DNA from: Amycolatopsis echigonensis
GTDB taxonomy: Bacteria; Actinomycetota; Actinomycetes; Mycobacteriales; Pseudonocardiaceae
Direction: 5' to 3'
NCBI RefSeq assembly: GCF_014174495.1
Contig: NZ_JACJHR010000022.1
Location: forward strand, 1 to 64,000
Length of the DNA: 64,000 nt
Shown here in pieces: positions 1-9,445 of the stretch (positions are counted from its first letter, which is position 1; each line of letters opens with the position of its first letter). The notes beneath the pieces were generated by a model. That model worked only from the letters and a program-made list of their open reading frames with translations, was not told the origin of the DNA and made no database searches. The translations under genes were made by a program, and so were the position numbers.

Positions 1-588
1 CCGGAACCCGGGACGGATCCGCTTGAAAATCCGCGGCACCGTCTCCACATTGTGCGCCAGCACCTCCGGCCGCGACCCGAACACCTCCGCCAACTGCTCC
101 GGCTCCGCATTGAAATCCGGGATCAGCAACTCCACCCCCGTGCCCGGATTCAACGCATGGATCTGCCGCACCGTCTCCGCATACAACCACGCCCCGCCGT
201 CAGCCAGATCGTCCCGGGCGACACCGGTGATCGTCGAATACCGCAACCCCATCGCCTGCACGCTCTCCGCGACCTTCCGCGGCTCCGTGCGGTCCAGCTC
301 AGCAGGCCTGCCCGTGTCGATCTGACAGAAATCACACCGCCGCGTGCACTGATCCCCGCCAATCAAAAAGGTGGCTTCCCGGTCCTCCCAACACTCGTAA
401 ATGTTGGGACACCCCGCCTCCTCGCACACGGTGTGCAAGCCCTCACGCTTCACCAAACCCTTCAGCTCAGTGAACTCCGGACCCATCCGCACCCGCGTCT
501 TGATCCACGACGGCTTCTTCTCAATCGGCGTCTCACTGTTGCGCACCTCAAGCCGCAACAACTTCCGCCCCTCGGGCTGCGCGCTCAT
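1..588 (-). CDS. lipA: Lipoyl synthase, N-terminal part (3' end outside window)
   Basis: Radical-SAM enzyme that inserts two sulfurs into octanoyl groups on lipoyl domains, making the cofactor needed by GcvH encoded upstream in the same operon. The first 196 residues are present. The auxiliary [4Fe-4S] cysteines are C55, C60 and C66 (CX4CX5C), and the SAM cluster motif CTRRCDFC (CX3CX2C) supplies C81, C85 and C88. The start MSAQPEG is an ATG that overlaps the glyA stop by 4 nt (ATGA), implying translational coupling. The gene runs off the left edge, so the C-terminal third is not visible. Family assignment is secure from the two cysteine motifs and ordering. Confidence 0.96.
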   Translation of the reverse strand, partial: MSAQPEGRKLLRLEVRNSETPIEKKPSWIKTRVRMGPEFTELKGLVKREGLHTVCEEAGCPNIYECWEDREATFLIGGDQCTRRCDFCQIDTGRPAELDRTEPRKVAESVQAMGLRYSTITGVARDDLADGGAWLYAETVRQIHALNPGTGVELLIPDFNAEPEQLAEVFGSRPEVLAHNVETVPRIFKRIRPGFR

Positions 589-1862
589 CGGCTCAGGTCC
601 GCGTACAGCGGGTGCTTCTTGGCCAGCAACTCGACCCGGGTGCGCAACGCTTGCTGCGCGGCCTCGTCGAAGTCCGGTTTCAGCGTCTCGGCGATGATGT
701 CAGCGACCTCGGTGAAGTCCTCCGCGCCGAAACCGCGGGTGGCCAGCGCCGGGGTGCCGATCCGCAGGCCCGAGGTGACCATCGGCGGACGCGGGTCGAA
801 CGGCACCGCGTTCCGGTTGACGGTGATCCCGACCGAGTGCAGCCGGTCCTCCGCCTCCTGGCCGTTGAGCTGGGAGTTCACCAGGTCGACCAGCACCAGG
901 TGCACGTCGGTGCCGCCGGTGAGGACGCGGACGCCCGCCTCGGCGCAGTCGGTCCGCGACAGCCGGTCGGCGAGGATCTTCGCGCCTTCCAGGGTGCGCT
1001 CCTGGCGCTCGCGGAATCCGTCGGTCGCGGCGATCTTCAGCGCCACGGCCTTGGCCGCGATCACGTGCTCCAGCGGCCCGCCCTGCTGACCGGGGAACAC
1101 CGCCGAGTTGATCTTCTTCGCCAGCTCCTGGCGGCACAGGATCAGGCCGCCGCGCGGGCCGCCGAGGGTCTTGTGCGTGGTGGTCGTGACGATGTCCGCG
1201 TGCGGCACCGGCGACGGGTGCAGCCCGGCGGCCACGAGGCCGGCGAAGTGCGCCATGTCGACCATCAGCTTGGCGTCGACCAGGTCGGCGATCCGGCGGA
1301 ACTCGGCGAAGTCGAGCTGGCGCGGGTAGGCCGACCAGCCGGCGACGATCAGCTTCGGCTTGTGCTCGACCGCCAGCCGCTCGATCTCGGCGACGTCGAC
1401 GATCCCGGTCTCCTTGTCGACATGGTAGGCGACCACGTTGTACAGCTTGCCGGAGAAGTTGATCTTCATCCCGTGCGTGAGGTGCCCGCCGTGCGCGAGG
1501 TCGAGGCCGAGGATGGTGTCGCCCGGCTTCAGCACCGCGAACATCGCCGCCGCGTTGGCCTGCGCGCCCGAATGCGGCTGCACGTTCGCGTGCTCCGCGC
1601 CGAACAGCGCCTTGGCCCGGTCGATCGCGAGCTGCTCGACGACGTCGACGTGCTCGCAGCCGCCGTAGTAGCGCCGGCCCGGGTAGCCCTCGGCGTACTT
1701 GTTGGTCAGCACCGAGCCCTGCGCCTCGAGCACGCCGACCGGCGCGAAGTTCTCCGAGGCGATCATCTCGAGCGTCGACTGCTGGCGATCCAGCTCCGCG
1801 GCCACCGCGGCGGCGACCTCGGGGTCCACCTCGGACAGGGGGGCGTCGAACGGGGCGGTCAT
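585..1862 (-). CDS. glyA: Serine hydroxymethyltransferase
   Basis: PLP enzyme interconverting serine + THF and glycine + 5,10-methylene-THF in the cytoplasm; with the glycine cleavage genes upstream it sets the glycine/one-carbon balance. 425 aa, normal for bacterial SHMT. Visible motifs: [15 protein letters not shown] near residue 55, PHSGAQAN near 97, and the PLP-lysine motif [14 protein letters not shown] with K231. The ATG overlaps the gcvH stop by one base (TGATG) and its own stop overlaps lipA by 4 nt, so gcvH-glyA-lipA are tightly coupled. Assignment is certain from sequence signatures. Confidence 0.98.
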   Translation of the reverse strand: MTAPFDAPLSEVDPEVAAAVAAELDRQQSTLEMIASENFAPVGVLEAQGSVLTNKYAEGYPGRRYYGGCEHVDVVEQLAIDRAKALFGAEHANVQPHSGAQANAAAMFAVLKPGDTILGLDLAHGGHLTHGMKINFSGKLYNVVAYHVDKETGIVDVAEIERLAVEHKPKLIVAGWSAYPRQLDFAEFRRIADLVDAKLMVDMAHFAGLVAAGLHPSPVPHADIVTTTTHKTLGGPRGGLILCRQELAKKINSAVFPGQQGGPLEHVIAAKAVALKIAATDGFRERQERTLEGAKILADRLSRTDCAEAGVRVLTGGTDVHLVLVDLVNSQLNGQEAEDRLHSVGITVNRNAVPFDPRPPMVTSGLRIGTPALATRGFGAEDFTEVADIIAETLKPDFDEAAQQALRTRVELLAKKHPLYADLSR

Positions 1863-2239
1863 CAGTTCTCCTGGGTCAGCTCGGCGTACGCGGACGCGTC
1901 GAGCAGCTCCGGGACGTCGCCCGAGAGCCGCACCTGCAGCAGCCATCCTTCGGTGTAGGGGTCGGAGTTGATGACCTCGGGGGTGTCCGATGTGGCCTCG
2001 TTCACCGCCACCACCTCGCCGCTGACCGGCGAGTACAGCTCGCTGACCGATTTCGTCGACTCGACCTCGCCGAACACCTCGCCCGCGGTGACCGTGTCGC
2101 CGACGCTCGGCAGCTGCACGAACACGATGTCGCCGAGCGAGCTGGCCGCGAACGCGGTGATGCCCACGGTCGCGACGCCGTCGGAGACCGACAGCCACTC
2201 GTGTTCCTTCGTGTAGGACAGGTTCTGGGGGATGCTCAT
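1862..2239 (-). CDS. gcvH: Glycine cleavage system H protein
   Basis: Lipoyl carrier that shuttles the aminomethyl intermediate among P, T and L proteins. 125 aa, standard length. N-terminal YTKEHEWL and the lipoylation motif [11 protein letters not shown] (modified Lys K63) are intact, followed by the [12 protein letters not shown] turn typical of lipoyl domains. It lies 14 nt after gcvT and shares one base with the glyA start. The L protein (dihydrolipoyl dehydrogenase) is not encoded in this window and is presumably shared with the 2-oxoacid dehydrogenases elsewhere. Confidence 0.98.
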   Translation of the reverse strand: MSIPQNLSYTKEHEWLSVSDGVATVGITAFAASSLGDIVFVQLPSVGDTVTAGEVFGEVESTKSVSELYSPVSGEVVAVNEATSDTPEVINSDPYTEGWLLQVRLSGDVPELLDASAYAELTQEN

Positions 2240-2253
2240 GGTTGGGCGGCCTC

Positions 2254-3342
2254 TCAGGCTCGGGAGTAGAAGGGCAGGGCGACGACCTCGACCGGCTCGA
2301 CGCGGCCCCGGATGTCGACGGACAGCGCGGTGCCGGGCTCGGCGTGCTCCCGGTCTACATACGCCATGGCGATCGGGTAACCCAGCGTCGGCGACAGCGC
2401 GCCGCTGGTGATCTCCCCGATAGTGGCATCCCCGGACAGCACGGCGTACCCGTGCCGCGGGGCGCGGCGGCCGGTGCCGCGCAGGCCGACCCGCACGCGC
2501 GGGACGTCGGCCTTCGCCAGTTCCTCCAGGGCCGCGCGACCCACGAAGTCGCCCGGCTTCTCGAACTTCACGACCCGGCCGAGACCGGCGGCGAACGGGT
2601 TCAGCTCGCGGCTGAGTTCGTTGCCGTACAACGGCATTCCGGCTTCCAGCCGCAGCGTGTCGCGGCAGGCGAGGCCACACGGGACCAGACGGTGCTCCTC
2701 GCCCGCCTCGGTCAGCAGCCGCCACAGAGCCGGGGCTTCCGCCGCGGGCACGAACAGCTCGAAGCCGTCCTCGCCGGTGTAGCCGGTGCGGGCCAGCAGG
2801 ATCTCGTGGCCCTTCACGACGGCGGGCACGCTCGCGTAGTACTTCAGCGCACCGAGGTCGGCGTCGGTCACGGCGGCGAGCACGTCGACCGCCTTCGGGC
2901 CCTGGACCGCGATCAATGCGGTGTCCGCGGACCGGTTCTCCACCACCGCGTCGAATCCGGCGACGCGCTCGGCCAGCGCGTCCGCGACCACGGTGGCGTT
3001 GCCCGCATTGGCCACGACCAGGTACTCCTCGTCGGCGAGCCGGTAGACGACCAGGTCGTCCAGCACGCCGCCGTCGGCGTCGCAGATCATCGTGTAGCGG
3101 GCGCGGCCCGGCTTCACGCCGCTCAGATTGCCGACCAGCGCGTAGTCGAGCACGTCGGCCGCCTGCGCGCCGCGCACGTGGATCTCGGCCATGTGCGACA
3201 AGTCGAACAGCCCAGCCGCCTCGCGCACGGCCTTGTGCTCGGCCAGTTCGCTGGCGTAGCGCACCGGCATCGACCAGCCGGCGAAATCGGTGAACAGCGC
3301 GCCGAGATCCTGGTGGACCTGGTGCAGTGGGGTTTCCGTCAC
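2254..3342 (-). CDS. gcvT: Aminomethyltransferase (glycine cleavage T protein)
   Basis: Transfers the methylene group from GcvH-bound aminomethyl-lipoate to THF, releasing ammonia. 362 aa with a GTG start (VTETPLHQ); a GAAAGG ribosome site lies about 7 nt upstream. Family features include [13 protein letters not shown] near the N terminus, [10 protein letters not shown], the central [12 protein letters not shown] segment, and [11 protein letters not shown] with the C-terminal barrel ending in VALPFYSR. It sits 35 nt downstream of gcvP and 14 nt upstream of gcvH, clearly within the riboswitch-controlled transcript. Confidence 0.97.
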   Translation of the reverse strand: MTETPLHQVHQDLGALFTDFAGWSMPVRYASELAEHKAVREAAGLFDLSHMAEIHVRGAQAADVLDYALVGNLSGVKPGRARYTMICDADGGVLDDLVVYRLADEEYLVVANAGNATVVADALAERVAGFDAVVENRSADTALIAVQGPKAVDVLAAVTDADLGALKYYASVPAVVKGHEILLARTGYTGEDGFELFVPAAEAPALWRLLTEAGEEHRLVPCGLACRDTLRLEAGMPLYGNELSRELNPFAAGLGRVVKFEKPGDFVGRAALEELAKADVPRVRVGLRGTGRRAPRHGYAVLSGDATIGEITSGALSPTLGYPIAMAYVDREHAEPGTALSVDIRGRVEPVEVVALPFYSRA

Positions 3343-3377
3343 GGGAAGCCTTTCGTTGTCGCGAGCGGAGAGCGCGC

Positions 3378-6248
3378 TCACGCGTCGTACGCGTCGAGGG
3401 GCGGGCAGGAGCAGACGAGGTTGCGGTCGCCGCGCGCGCCGTCGATCCGCCGCACCGGCGGCCAGTACTTGGTCCTGCGCGCCACACCGACCGGGTACAC
3501 CGCCAGCTCGCGGTCGTAGTCCGCGGTCCACTCGCCGACGACCGACGACGCGGTGTGCGGCGCGCCGCGCAGCGGGCTCGTCTCGGCGGTCCAGCGACCG
3601 GCGGCGACCTCGTCGATCTCGTGCCGGATGGCGATCATCGCCTCGCAGAACCGGTCGATCTCGGCCAGATCCTCGCTCTCGGTCGGCTCCACCATCAGCG
3701 TGCCCGCGACCGGGAACGACATGGTCGGCGCGTGGAAGCCGTAGTCGATGAGCCGCTTCGCGACGTCGTCCACGGTCACGCCGGTTTCCTTCGTGATGCC
3801 GCGCAGGTCGAGGATGCACTCGTGCGCGACCAGGCCGTCCTGGCCGGTGTAGAGCACCGGGTAGTGCGGCGCGAGCCGGGCGGCGATGTAGTTGGCCGCG
3901 AGCACCGCGACCTTGGTGGCCTCGGTGAGCCCGGGCGCGCCCATCATCCGCACGTACGCCCAGGAGATCGGCAGGATCGACGCCGAACCGTAGGGCGCGC
4001 CGCTGATCGGGCCGACGCCGGTGTCCGGTCCGGCCTGCGCCAGCAGCGGGTGGTTGGGCAGGTACGGCGCGAGGTGCTCGCGCGCCGCGACCGGGCCGAC
4101 GCCCGGACCGCCGCCGCCGTGCGGGATGCAGAACGTCTTGTGCAGGTTCAGGTGCGAGACGTCGCCGCCGAACTCGCCCGGCTTCGCCAGGCCCAGCAGG
4201 GCGTTGAGGTTCGCGCCGTCGACGTACACCTGGCCGCCGCCGTCGTGCACGATCTTGGCGAGCCGCTCGATGCCGTGCTCGTAGACGCCGTGCGTGGACG
4301 GGTAGGTGACCATGATCGCGGCCAGGTCGGCGCTGTGCTGGTCCACTTTGGACTGCAGGTCTTCCAGGTCGACGTTGCCCTCGTCGGTGCACTTGACCAC
4401 GACCACGCGCATCCCGGCGAGCACCGCGGAAGCGGCGTTGGTGCCGTGCGCGGACGACGGGATCAGGCAGACGTCGCGCTCGGGCTGTCCGTTCGCCCGG
4501 TGGTAGGCGCGGATGGCCAGCAGCCCGGCGAGTTCGCCCTGGCTGCCCGCGTTCGGCTGCAGCGACACCTGGTCGTAGCCGGTGACCTCGGCCAGCCAGC
4601 CGGACAACTGGCGGACCAGCTCGTGGTAGCCCTCGGCGTCCTCGGCCGGTGCGAACGGGTGGATCCCCGCGAACTCGCGCCAGCTGATCGGCTCCATTTC
4701 GGTGGTGGCGTTGAGCTTCATCGTGCAGGAACCGAGCGGGATCATCCCGCGGTCGAGCGCGAAGTCCTGGTCGGCGAGACGGCGCAGGTAACGCAGCATC
4801 GACGTCTCGGACCGGTGGCTGCTGAACACCTCGTGCGTCAGGTAGCCGCTCTCGCGCGCGAGGCCGTTCGGGAGCGCCTGCGCGGCTTCCCATGCACTGT
4901 CGACGCCGAAGGCGCGAAGCACCTTCGCGAGCGTGTCGGGACGCGTGACCTCGTCGCAGGCGATACGGACGTGGTCGGCGTCGATGTGGCCGAGGTTGAT
5001 CCCCGCTTCGCGCGCAGCCGCGTGCACCTCAGCGGCACGGCCAGGCACCTTCGCGACGACAGTGTCAAAGAAGGCCTCGTGCACGACCTCGACACCACCG
5101 GCGCGCAGCGCGTTCGCGAGACCGGCCGCGAGTTCGTGAACCCGCGTCGCGATCGCCTTCAGCCCCTCGGGACCGTGGTAGACCGCGTACATCGCAGCGA
5201 GCACCGCGGGCAGCACCTGCGCGGTACAGATGTTCGAGGTCGCCTTCTCGCGACGGATGTGCTGTTCGCGCGTCTGCAGCGCGAGGCGGTACGCAGTGTT
5301 GCCGTCCGCGTCCACGGACACACCGACGAGACGGCCGGGCAGCGAACGCTCCAGACCAGCGCGCACCGCCATGTATCCAGCGTGCGGGCCGCCGTAGCCC
5401 AGCGGCACGCCGAAGCGTTGCGTAGAGCCGACAGCGACGTCCGCGCCGAACTCGCCGGGCGCGGCGATCATGGTGAGCGCGAGCAGGTCGGCAGCGACCG
5501 CGTACACCGCGCCCGCGGCCTTCGCCGCTTCGGAAACCGCGTGGTAGAAACCGCGTCCGCGCAGCACACCGGACGCGCCGGGGTACTGCACGACAACGCC
5601 GAAGAACTCCTCGGGCAGCCCGGTGAGCAGGTCGCGCACCTGCACGTCGATGCCGAGACCGGCGGCGCGCGTCCGCACGACCTCGATGGTCTGCGGAAGG
5701 ACCTCGGAGTCGAGAACGACCACATTGGACTTCGACTTCGACGCGCGGCGCATCAGCGTCATCGCCTCGGCGACGGCGGTGGATTCGTCGAGCATCGAGG
5801 CGTTGGCGATCGCCAGCCCGGTCAGGTCGGACACCGCGGTCTGGAAGTTCAGCAGCGCTTCGAGCCGTCCCTGCGAGATCTCCGGCTGGTAGGGCGTGTA
5901 CGCGGTGTACCAGGCCGGGTTCTCCAGCACGTTGCGGCGGATGACACCCGGCGTGACGGTGTCGGAGTAGCCGAGGCCGATCATCTGCGTCATCGGCCGG
6001 TTGCGCGCGGCGAGCGCGCGCAGTTCGGCGGTGGCCTCTTCCTCGGACGCGGGCACGGGAAGCGCCAGGTCACCGGCCGTGCGGATGGCGGACGGCACCG
6101 CCGCTTCCACGAGGGCGTCCAGGCTTCCGTAACCGCATTCGGCGAGCATCTTCGCCCGCTCGGCCTCGCCGGGACCGATGTGGCGGGTGTCGAAGGGGGT
6201 GGAGGTGATGGGAGCTCCTCGGGACGGGCACCGGGCGCGGCGGTGCAC
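3378..6248 (-). CDS. gcvP: Glycine dehydrogenase (decarboxylating), P protein
   Basis: PLP enzyme that decarboxylates glycine and loads the aminomethyl group on GcvH. Single-chain two-domain form of about 950 aa; FDTRHIGP opens the N-terminal domain and the C-terminal half carries the PLP-lysine motif [16 protein letters not shown]. The start is uncertain. An ATG at 6275 lies inside the second riboswitch aptamer and is unlikely. The GTG at 6248 used here has GGGGGAG 6 nt upstream, but that run is also aptamer sequence. Family alignment from memory suggests the protein begins near [11 protein letters not shown], where no ATG/GTG/TTG exists; an ATC at 6209 sits 5 nt after GAGGAG and could be a rare start. 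First gene of the gcvPTH-glyA-lipA operon. Confidence 0.93.
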   Translation of the reverse strand: MHRRARCPSRGAPITSTPFDTRHIGPGEAERAKMLAECGYGSLDALVEAAVPSAIRTAGDLALPVPASEEEATAELRALAARNRPMTQMIGLGYSDTVTPGVIRRNVLENPAWYTAYTPYQPEISQGRLEALLNFQTAVSDLTGLAIANASMLDESTAVAEAMTLMRRASKSKSNVVVLDSEVLPQTIEVVRTRAAGLGIDVQVRDLLTGLPEEFFGVVVQYPGASGVLRGRGFYHAVSEAAKAAGAVYAVAADLLALTMIAAPGEFGADVAVGSTQRFGVPLGYGGPHAGYMAVRAGLERSLPGRLVGVSVDADGNTAYRLALQTREQHIRREKATSNICTAQVLPAVLAAMYAVYHGPEGLKAIATRVHELAAGLANALRAGGVEVVHEAFFDTVVAKVPGRAAEVHAAAREAGINLGHIDADHVRIACDEVTRPDTLAKVLRAFGVDSAWEAAQALPNGLARESGYLTHEVFSSHRSETSMLRYLRRLADQDFALDRGMIPLGSCTMKLNATTEMEPISWREFAGIHPFAPAEDAEGYHELVRQLSGWLAEVTGYDQVSLQPNAGSQGELAGLLAIRAYHRANGQPERDVCLIPSSAHGTNAASAVLAGMRVVVVKCTDEGNVDLEDLQSKVDQHSADLAAIMVTYPSTHGVYEHGIERLAKIVHDGGGQVYVDGANLNALLGLAKPGEFGGDVSHLNLHKTFCIPHGGGGPGVGPVAAREHLAPYLPNHPLLAQAGPDTGVGPISGAPYGSASILPISWAYVRMMGAPGLTEATKVAVLAANYIAARLAPHYPVLYTGQDGLVAHECILDLRGITKETGVTVDDVAKRLIDYGFHAPTMSFPVAGTLMVEPTESEDLAEIDRFCEAMIAIRHEIDEVAAGRWTAETSPLRGAPHTASSVVGEWTADYDRELAVYPVGVARRTKYWPPVRRIDGARGDRNLVCSCPPLDAYDA

Positions 6249-6255
6249 TGGGAAC

Positions 6256-6440
6256 TCCCCCTCTGTCATGGGCACCTGAGAGTTTCACCGCGCGCTCGGC
6301 ACGGCTTTCACCTTGGGTGAGGCGCGGGTGCGCCTGCTTTCCAGAGTGGCCTCGCCGAAAGCGGTAGCGGTTACCTGAGAGATTCCGGGGAGTTTGCTCC
6401 TTCGGTGTCCCACTGATCGCATGGGACTCTCCCGCTCCGG
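6256..6440 (-). promoter_or_regulatory. Tandem glycine riboswitch (gcvT element)
   Basis: Leader of the gcv operon. Read on the minus strand, two consecutive aptamers are visible. The first has GGGAGAGTCCC, CCGAAGGAGCAA and AATCTCTCAGG. The second has ACTCTGGAAAGC, then AAACTCTCAGGTGCCC and GACAGAGGGG. These are the conserved blocks of glycine-binding aptamers, and the double arrangement is the usual cooperative form. Glycine binding normally switches on downstream gcv genes. No separate Rho-independent terminator is evident between aptamer 2 and gcvP, so translational control is plausible (inference). Confidence 0.93.
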
Positions 6441-6539
6441 CTCGAACGGCCCAGTATTCGATTGTGGGTGCGGCCACCTTACCTGCCGCTTCACGCGCCA
6501 GTCTACCGCGCCGGGCCTACGCCACACCCCCTGCCAAAG

Positions 6540-6594
6540 GTCCGTGAAGGGCTCCTTGAGGGAATCTGATTCCCGCAAGGAGCCCTTCACGGAC
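6540..6594. terminator. 55-bp palindromic terminator-like element (copy 1)
   Basis: Arms of 26 bp around a 3-nt loop, with one mismatch (A6559/G6575). It lies 2 nt after the SDR stop codon on the minus strand. The arm GTCCGTGAAGG..CTCCTTG is nearly identical to the element at 38717-38771, far beyond what a generic terminator needs. No T tract follows. Function as a terminator is inferred from position. Confidence 0.75.
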
Positions 6595-6596
6595 AG

Positions 6597-7364
6597 TCAC
6601 AGCGGCGTTACGTAGGCACCGGAGATGCCGCCGTCGACCAGGAACTGCGCGGCGGTGATGAAGCTGGCGTCGTCGCTCGCCAGGAAGGCCACCGCGGCGG
6701 CGATCTCCTCCGGCTCGGCGAACCGGCCGACCGGGACGTGCACCAGCCGCCGGGCCGCGCGCTCCGGGTCCTTCGCGAAGAGCTCCTTCAGCAGCGGCGT
6801 GTTGACCGGCCCCGGGCACAGCGCGTTGACCCGGATGTTCTCGCGCGCGAACTGGACGCCCAGCTCGCGCGTCATGGCGAGCACACCGCCTTTCGAAGCG
6901 GTGTAAGAAATCTGCGACGTCGCGGCTCCCATCACGGCCACGAACGACGCGGTGTTCACGATCGAACCGCGGCCCTGGCGCTGCATGTGCGGCAGGACGG
7001 CCTTGCAGCACAGGTACACCGACGTCAGGTTGACCCGCTGCACCTTCTCCCAGGCTTCGATGCCGGTCGTGAGGATCGAATCGTCCTCGGGCGGCGAGAT
7101 GCCCGCGTTGTTGAACGCGACGTCGACCGCGCCGAACTCGTCGACCGTCGTCTGGAAAAGGGCCTCGACCTGGTCCGCGTCGGTGACGTCCACCTGGACG
7201 AAGGCCCCGCCCACCGCGTCGGCGGCCGCCTTGCCCTGCTCCGGCGTGACGTCGCCGATGACCACCTTCGCGCCCTCGCTCGCGAGCCGCTTGGCGGTGG
7301 CGAGGCCGATGCCGCTCGCGCCGCCGGTGATCACCGCGACGCGGCCGTCAAAACGCTGCACCAT
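6597..7364 (-). CDS. SDR-family oxidoreductase
   Basis: 255-aa classical short-chain dehydrogenase/reductase. The NAD(P)-binding TGGASGIG is at 13-20, NNAG at 85-88, and the catalytic residues are N112, S140, Y154 and K158 (YTASK). C-terminal FLVDGGISGAYV is typical of the FabG-like group. It is the last gene of a run GS-like / amidohydrolase / ALDH / SDR, 6 nt after the ALDH stop with a GGAGGA ribosome site overlapping that stop. In this context it may oxidise the alcohol of a gamma-glutamylated amino alcohol to an aldehyde for the neighbouring ALDH (inference). SDR substrate cannot be read from sequence. Confidence 0.9.
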   Translation of the reverse strand: MVQRFDGRVAVITGGASGIGLATAKRLASEGAKVVIGDVTPEQGKAAADAVGGAFVQVDVTDADQVEALFQTTVDEFGAVDVAFNNAGISPPEDDSILTTGIEAWEKVQRVNLTSVYLCCKAVLPHMQRQGRGSIVNTASFVAVMGAATSQISYTASKGGVLAMTRELGVQFARENIRVNALCPGPVNTPLLKELFAKDPERAARRLVHVPVGRFAEPEEIAAAVAFLASDDASFITAAQFLVDGGISGAYVTPL

Positions 7365-7370
7365 CGTGGG

Positions 7371-8735
7371 TCATTCCTCCGTGCTCAGAAAGACGTTCTT
7401 GGTTTCGGTGAAGGCGGCCGCGGCGTCCGGGCCCAGTTCGCGGCCGAGGCCGGACTGCTTGAAGCCGCCGAAGGGCGTCCAGTAGCGGACCGAGGAGTGC
7501 GAATTCACTGACAGGTTCCCGGATTCGACGCCGCGTGCGACCCGGAAGGCGCGGCCGACGTCGCGGGTCCAGATCGAGCCGGACAGGCCATATTCGGTGT
7601 CGTTGGCCATCCGCAGTGCCTCGGCTTCGTCGCGGAAGCGGACCACCGCGACGACCGGGCCGAAGATCTCGTCGCGGGCCAGCGGATCGTCCAGTCCCGG
7701 CGGGAGCACGACGGTCGGCGGGAACCAGTAACCGGGCCCGGAGGGTGCGCTGCCGCGGAAGGCGACCGGCGTCTGCCCGGTGACGTAGGAGGAGACTTTG
7801 GCGTGGTGGTCCGCGGAAATCAGCGGGCCCATCTCGGTCGCCTCGTCGCCCGGATCGCCGACGACCACGCCTTGCACGGCGGGTTCCAGCAGTTCGAGGA
7901 ACCGGTCGTAGACGGTGTCCTGCACCAGGATCAGCGACCGCGCGCAGCAGTCCTGCCCGGCGTTGTCGAATACCCCGTACGGCGCGGTCGCCGCGGCCTT
8001 TTCCAGGTCGGCGTCGGCGAACACGATGTTGGCGTTCTTGCCGCCCAGCTCCAGCGTCACCCGCTTCACCTGCGCCGCGCAGCCCGCCATCACCTGCTTG
8101 CCGACCTCGGTGGACCCGGTGAACACGACCTTGCGCACCGCCGGATGCGTGACAAACCGTTGCCCGACAACGGATCCCTTGCCCGGCAGCACCTGGAAGA
8201 CGTCCTCCGGGATGCCCGCCTCGCGAGCGAGTTCGGCCAGCCGCAGCGCGGTGAGCGGCGTCAGCTCGGCCGGTTTGAGCACGACCGTGTTGCCCGCCGC
8301 GAGCGCCGGCGCGAAGCCCCAGCCCGCGATCGGCATTGGGAAGTTCCACGGCACGATCACGCCGACCACGCCCAGCGGCTCGTGGAAGGTCACGTTGACG
8401 CCGCCGTCGACCGGGATCTGCTTGCCCAGCAACCGTTCCGGCGCACCCGCGGAGTATTCGAGCAGGTCGCGCACGTTGCCCGCTTCCCAGCGGGCGTTGC
8501 CGATGGTGTGCCCGGAGTTCTCGACCTCCAGCCGCGCGAGGTACTCGATGTCCGCGTCGACCGCGTCCGCGAACCGGCGCAGCAGCCTTGCCCGATCGCC
8601 TGGGGCGACTGCTCGCCAGGCCGGGAACGCGGCGTGCGCGCGGGCGATCGCGGCGTCAGTCTCCGCCTCGCTGGTCAGCTCGACCTGGCGCACCACTTCC
8701 GCGGTCGCCGGGTTGCGCACCTCGAACGTCGTCAT
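7371..8735 (-). CDS. NAD(P)-dependent aldehyde dehydrogenase
   Basis: 454 aa, usual ALDH length. PWNFP (N131) and FTGSTEVGK form the cofactor site, E229 in LELGG is the general base, and C263 in GQDCCA is the catalytic thiol. Nearest known types by context are gamma-glutamyl-gamma-aminobutyraldehyde dehydrogenase (PuuC) and betaine-aldehyde-type enzymes. The ATG start follows GAGGGGAA and overlaps the stop of the upstream amidotransferase gene by 4 nt, so the two are translationally coupled and likely act on one pathway intermediate. Confidence 0.93.
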   Translation of the reverse strand: MTTFEVRNPATAEVVRQVELTSEAETDAAIARAHAAFPAWRAVAPGDRARLLRRFADAVDADIEYLARLEVENSGHTIGNARWEAGNVRDLLEYSAGAPERLLGKQIPVDGGVNVTFHEPLGVVGVIVPWNFPMPIAGWGFAPALAAGNTVVLKPAELTPLTALRLAELAREAGIPEDVFQVLPGKGSVVGQRFVTHPAVRKVVFTGSTEVGKQVMAGCAAQVKRVTLELGGKNANIVFADADLEKAAATAPYGVFDNAGQDCCARSLILVQDTVYDRFLELLEPAVQGVVVGDPGDEATEMGPLISADHHAKVSSYVTGQTPVAFRGSAPSGPGYWFPPTVVLPPGLDDPLARDEIFGPVVAVVRFRDEAEALRMANDTEYGLSGSIWTRDVGRAFRVARGVESGNLSVNSHSSVRYWTPFGGFKQSGLGRELGPDAAAAFTETKNVFLSTEE

Positions 8736-9445
8736 TTCCCCTCCTGCGCGGCGTTCACCAGCGCGGCGAACAGCCGTACGTCGTCGCCGTCCTGTTCCGG
8801 ATGCCACTGCACGCCGAGCACGAACTCCCCCGGCACCTCGGCGGCCTCGATCGTCCCGTCCGCCGCGTGGCCGGACGCGATCAACCCGGAGCCGAGCCGG
8901 TCGATGGCCTGATGGTGGTAACACTGGACTTTTGTTTCCTGGCCCAGAATCGCTGCCGCCCGGGTGCCGTCGACCAGGGTGACCGTGCTGGTGCCGAATG
9001 TCGCCGGAGCTGGCTGATGCGTCGTGTCGCCCAGGGTTTCCGGCAGATGCTGCGAGAGCGTGCCGCCGAGCGCGACGCTGATCACCTGCAGGCCGCGGCA
9101 CACGCCGAGCACTGGTTTTCCGGCCGCGCGCGCCGCCTCGAACAAGCCGAACTCGAACGCGTCGCGCTCCGGGCGGATGTACGTCGCGGGGTGCGGCTCC
9201 TGGTTGTAACGACTGGGTTCGACGTCCGCGCCGCCGGTGAGCACCAGACCGTCGATGCGTCCCACGAGCGCGTCGTACTTCGTGCTTACTGGCGGCAGCA
9301 GCACCGGAATCCCGCCCGCCTTGACCACGCAATCCACGTACACCCGGTGCAACAGCGTCGCTTCGGTGTCCCAGGCCAGGAACTTCGCATCTTCCGAATA
9401 GGTGCTGAGCCCGATGACAGGCGGGTCAGAGTCGTTCGAAACCAC
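8732..9445 (-). CDS. Class I glutamine amidotransferase-like gamma-glutamyl hydrolase (PuuD-like)
   Basis: 237-aa peptidase C26/PuuD-type protein, expected to hydrolyse a gamma-glutamyl amide back to glutamate plus the oxidised product. The triad is visible: C116 in LGVCRGLQ, and H215/E217 in GVQWHPEQ; the LTGGADVEPSRY segment is characteristic of the C26 branch. GTG start, overlapping the upstream GS-like gene by 20 nt; no strong ribosome site, consistent with coupling. Sits between GS-like ligase and ALDH, the Puu arrangement. Confidence 0.9.
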   Translation of the reverse strand: MVSNDSDPPVIGLSTYSEDAKFLAWDTEATLLHRVYVDCVVKAGGIPVLLPPVSTKYDALVGRIDGLVLTGGADVEPSRYNQEPHPATYIRPERDAFEFGLFEAARAAGKPVLGVCRGLQVISVALGGTLSQHLPETLGDTTHQPAPATFGTSTVTLVDGTRAAAILGQETKVQCYHHQAIDRLGSGLIASGHAADGTIEAAEVPGEFVLGVQWHPEQDGDDVRLFAALVNAAQEGK

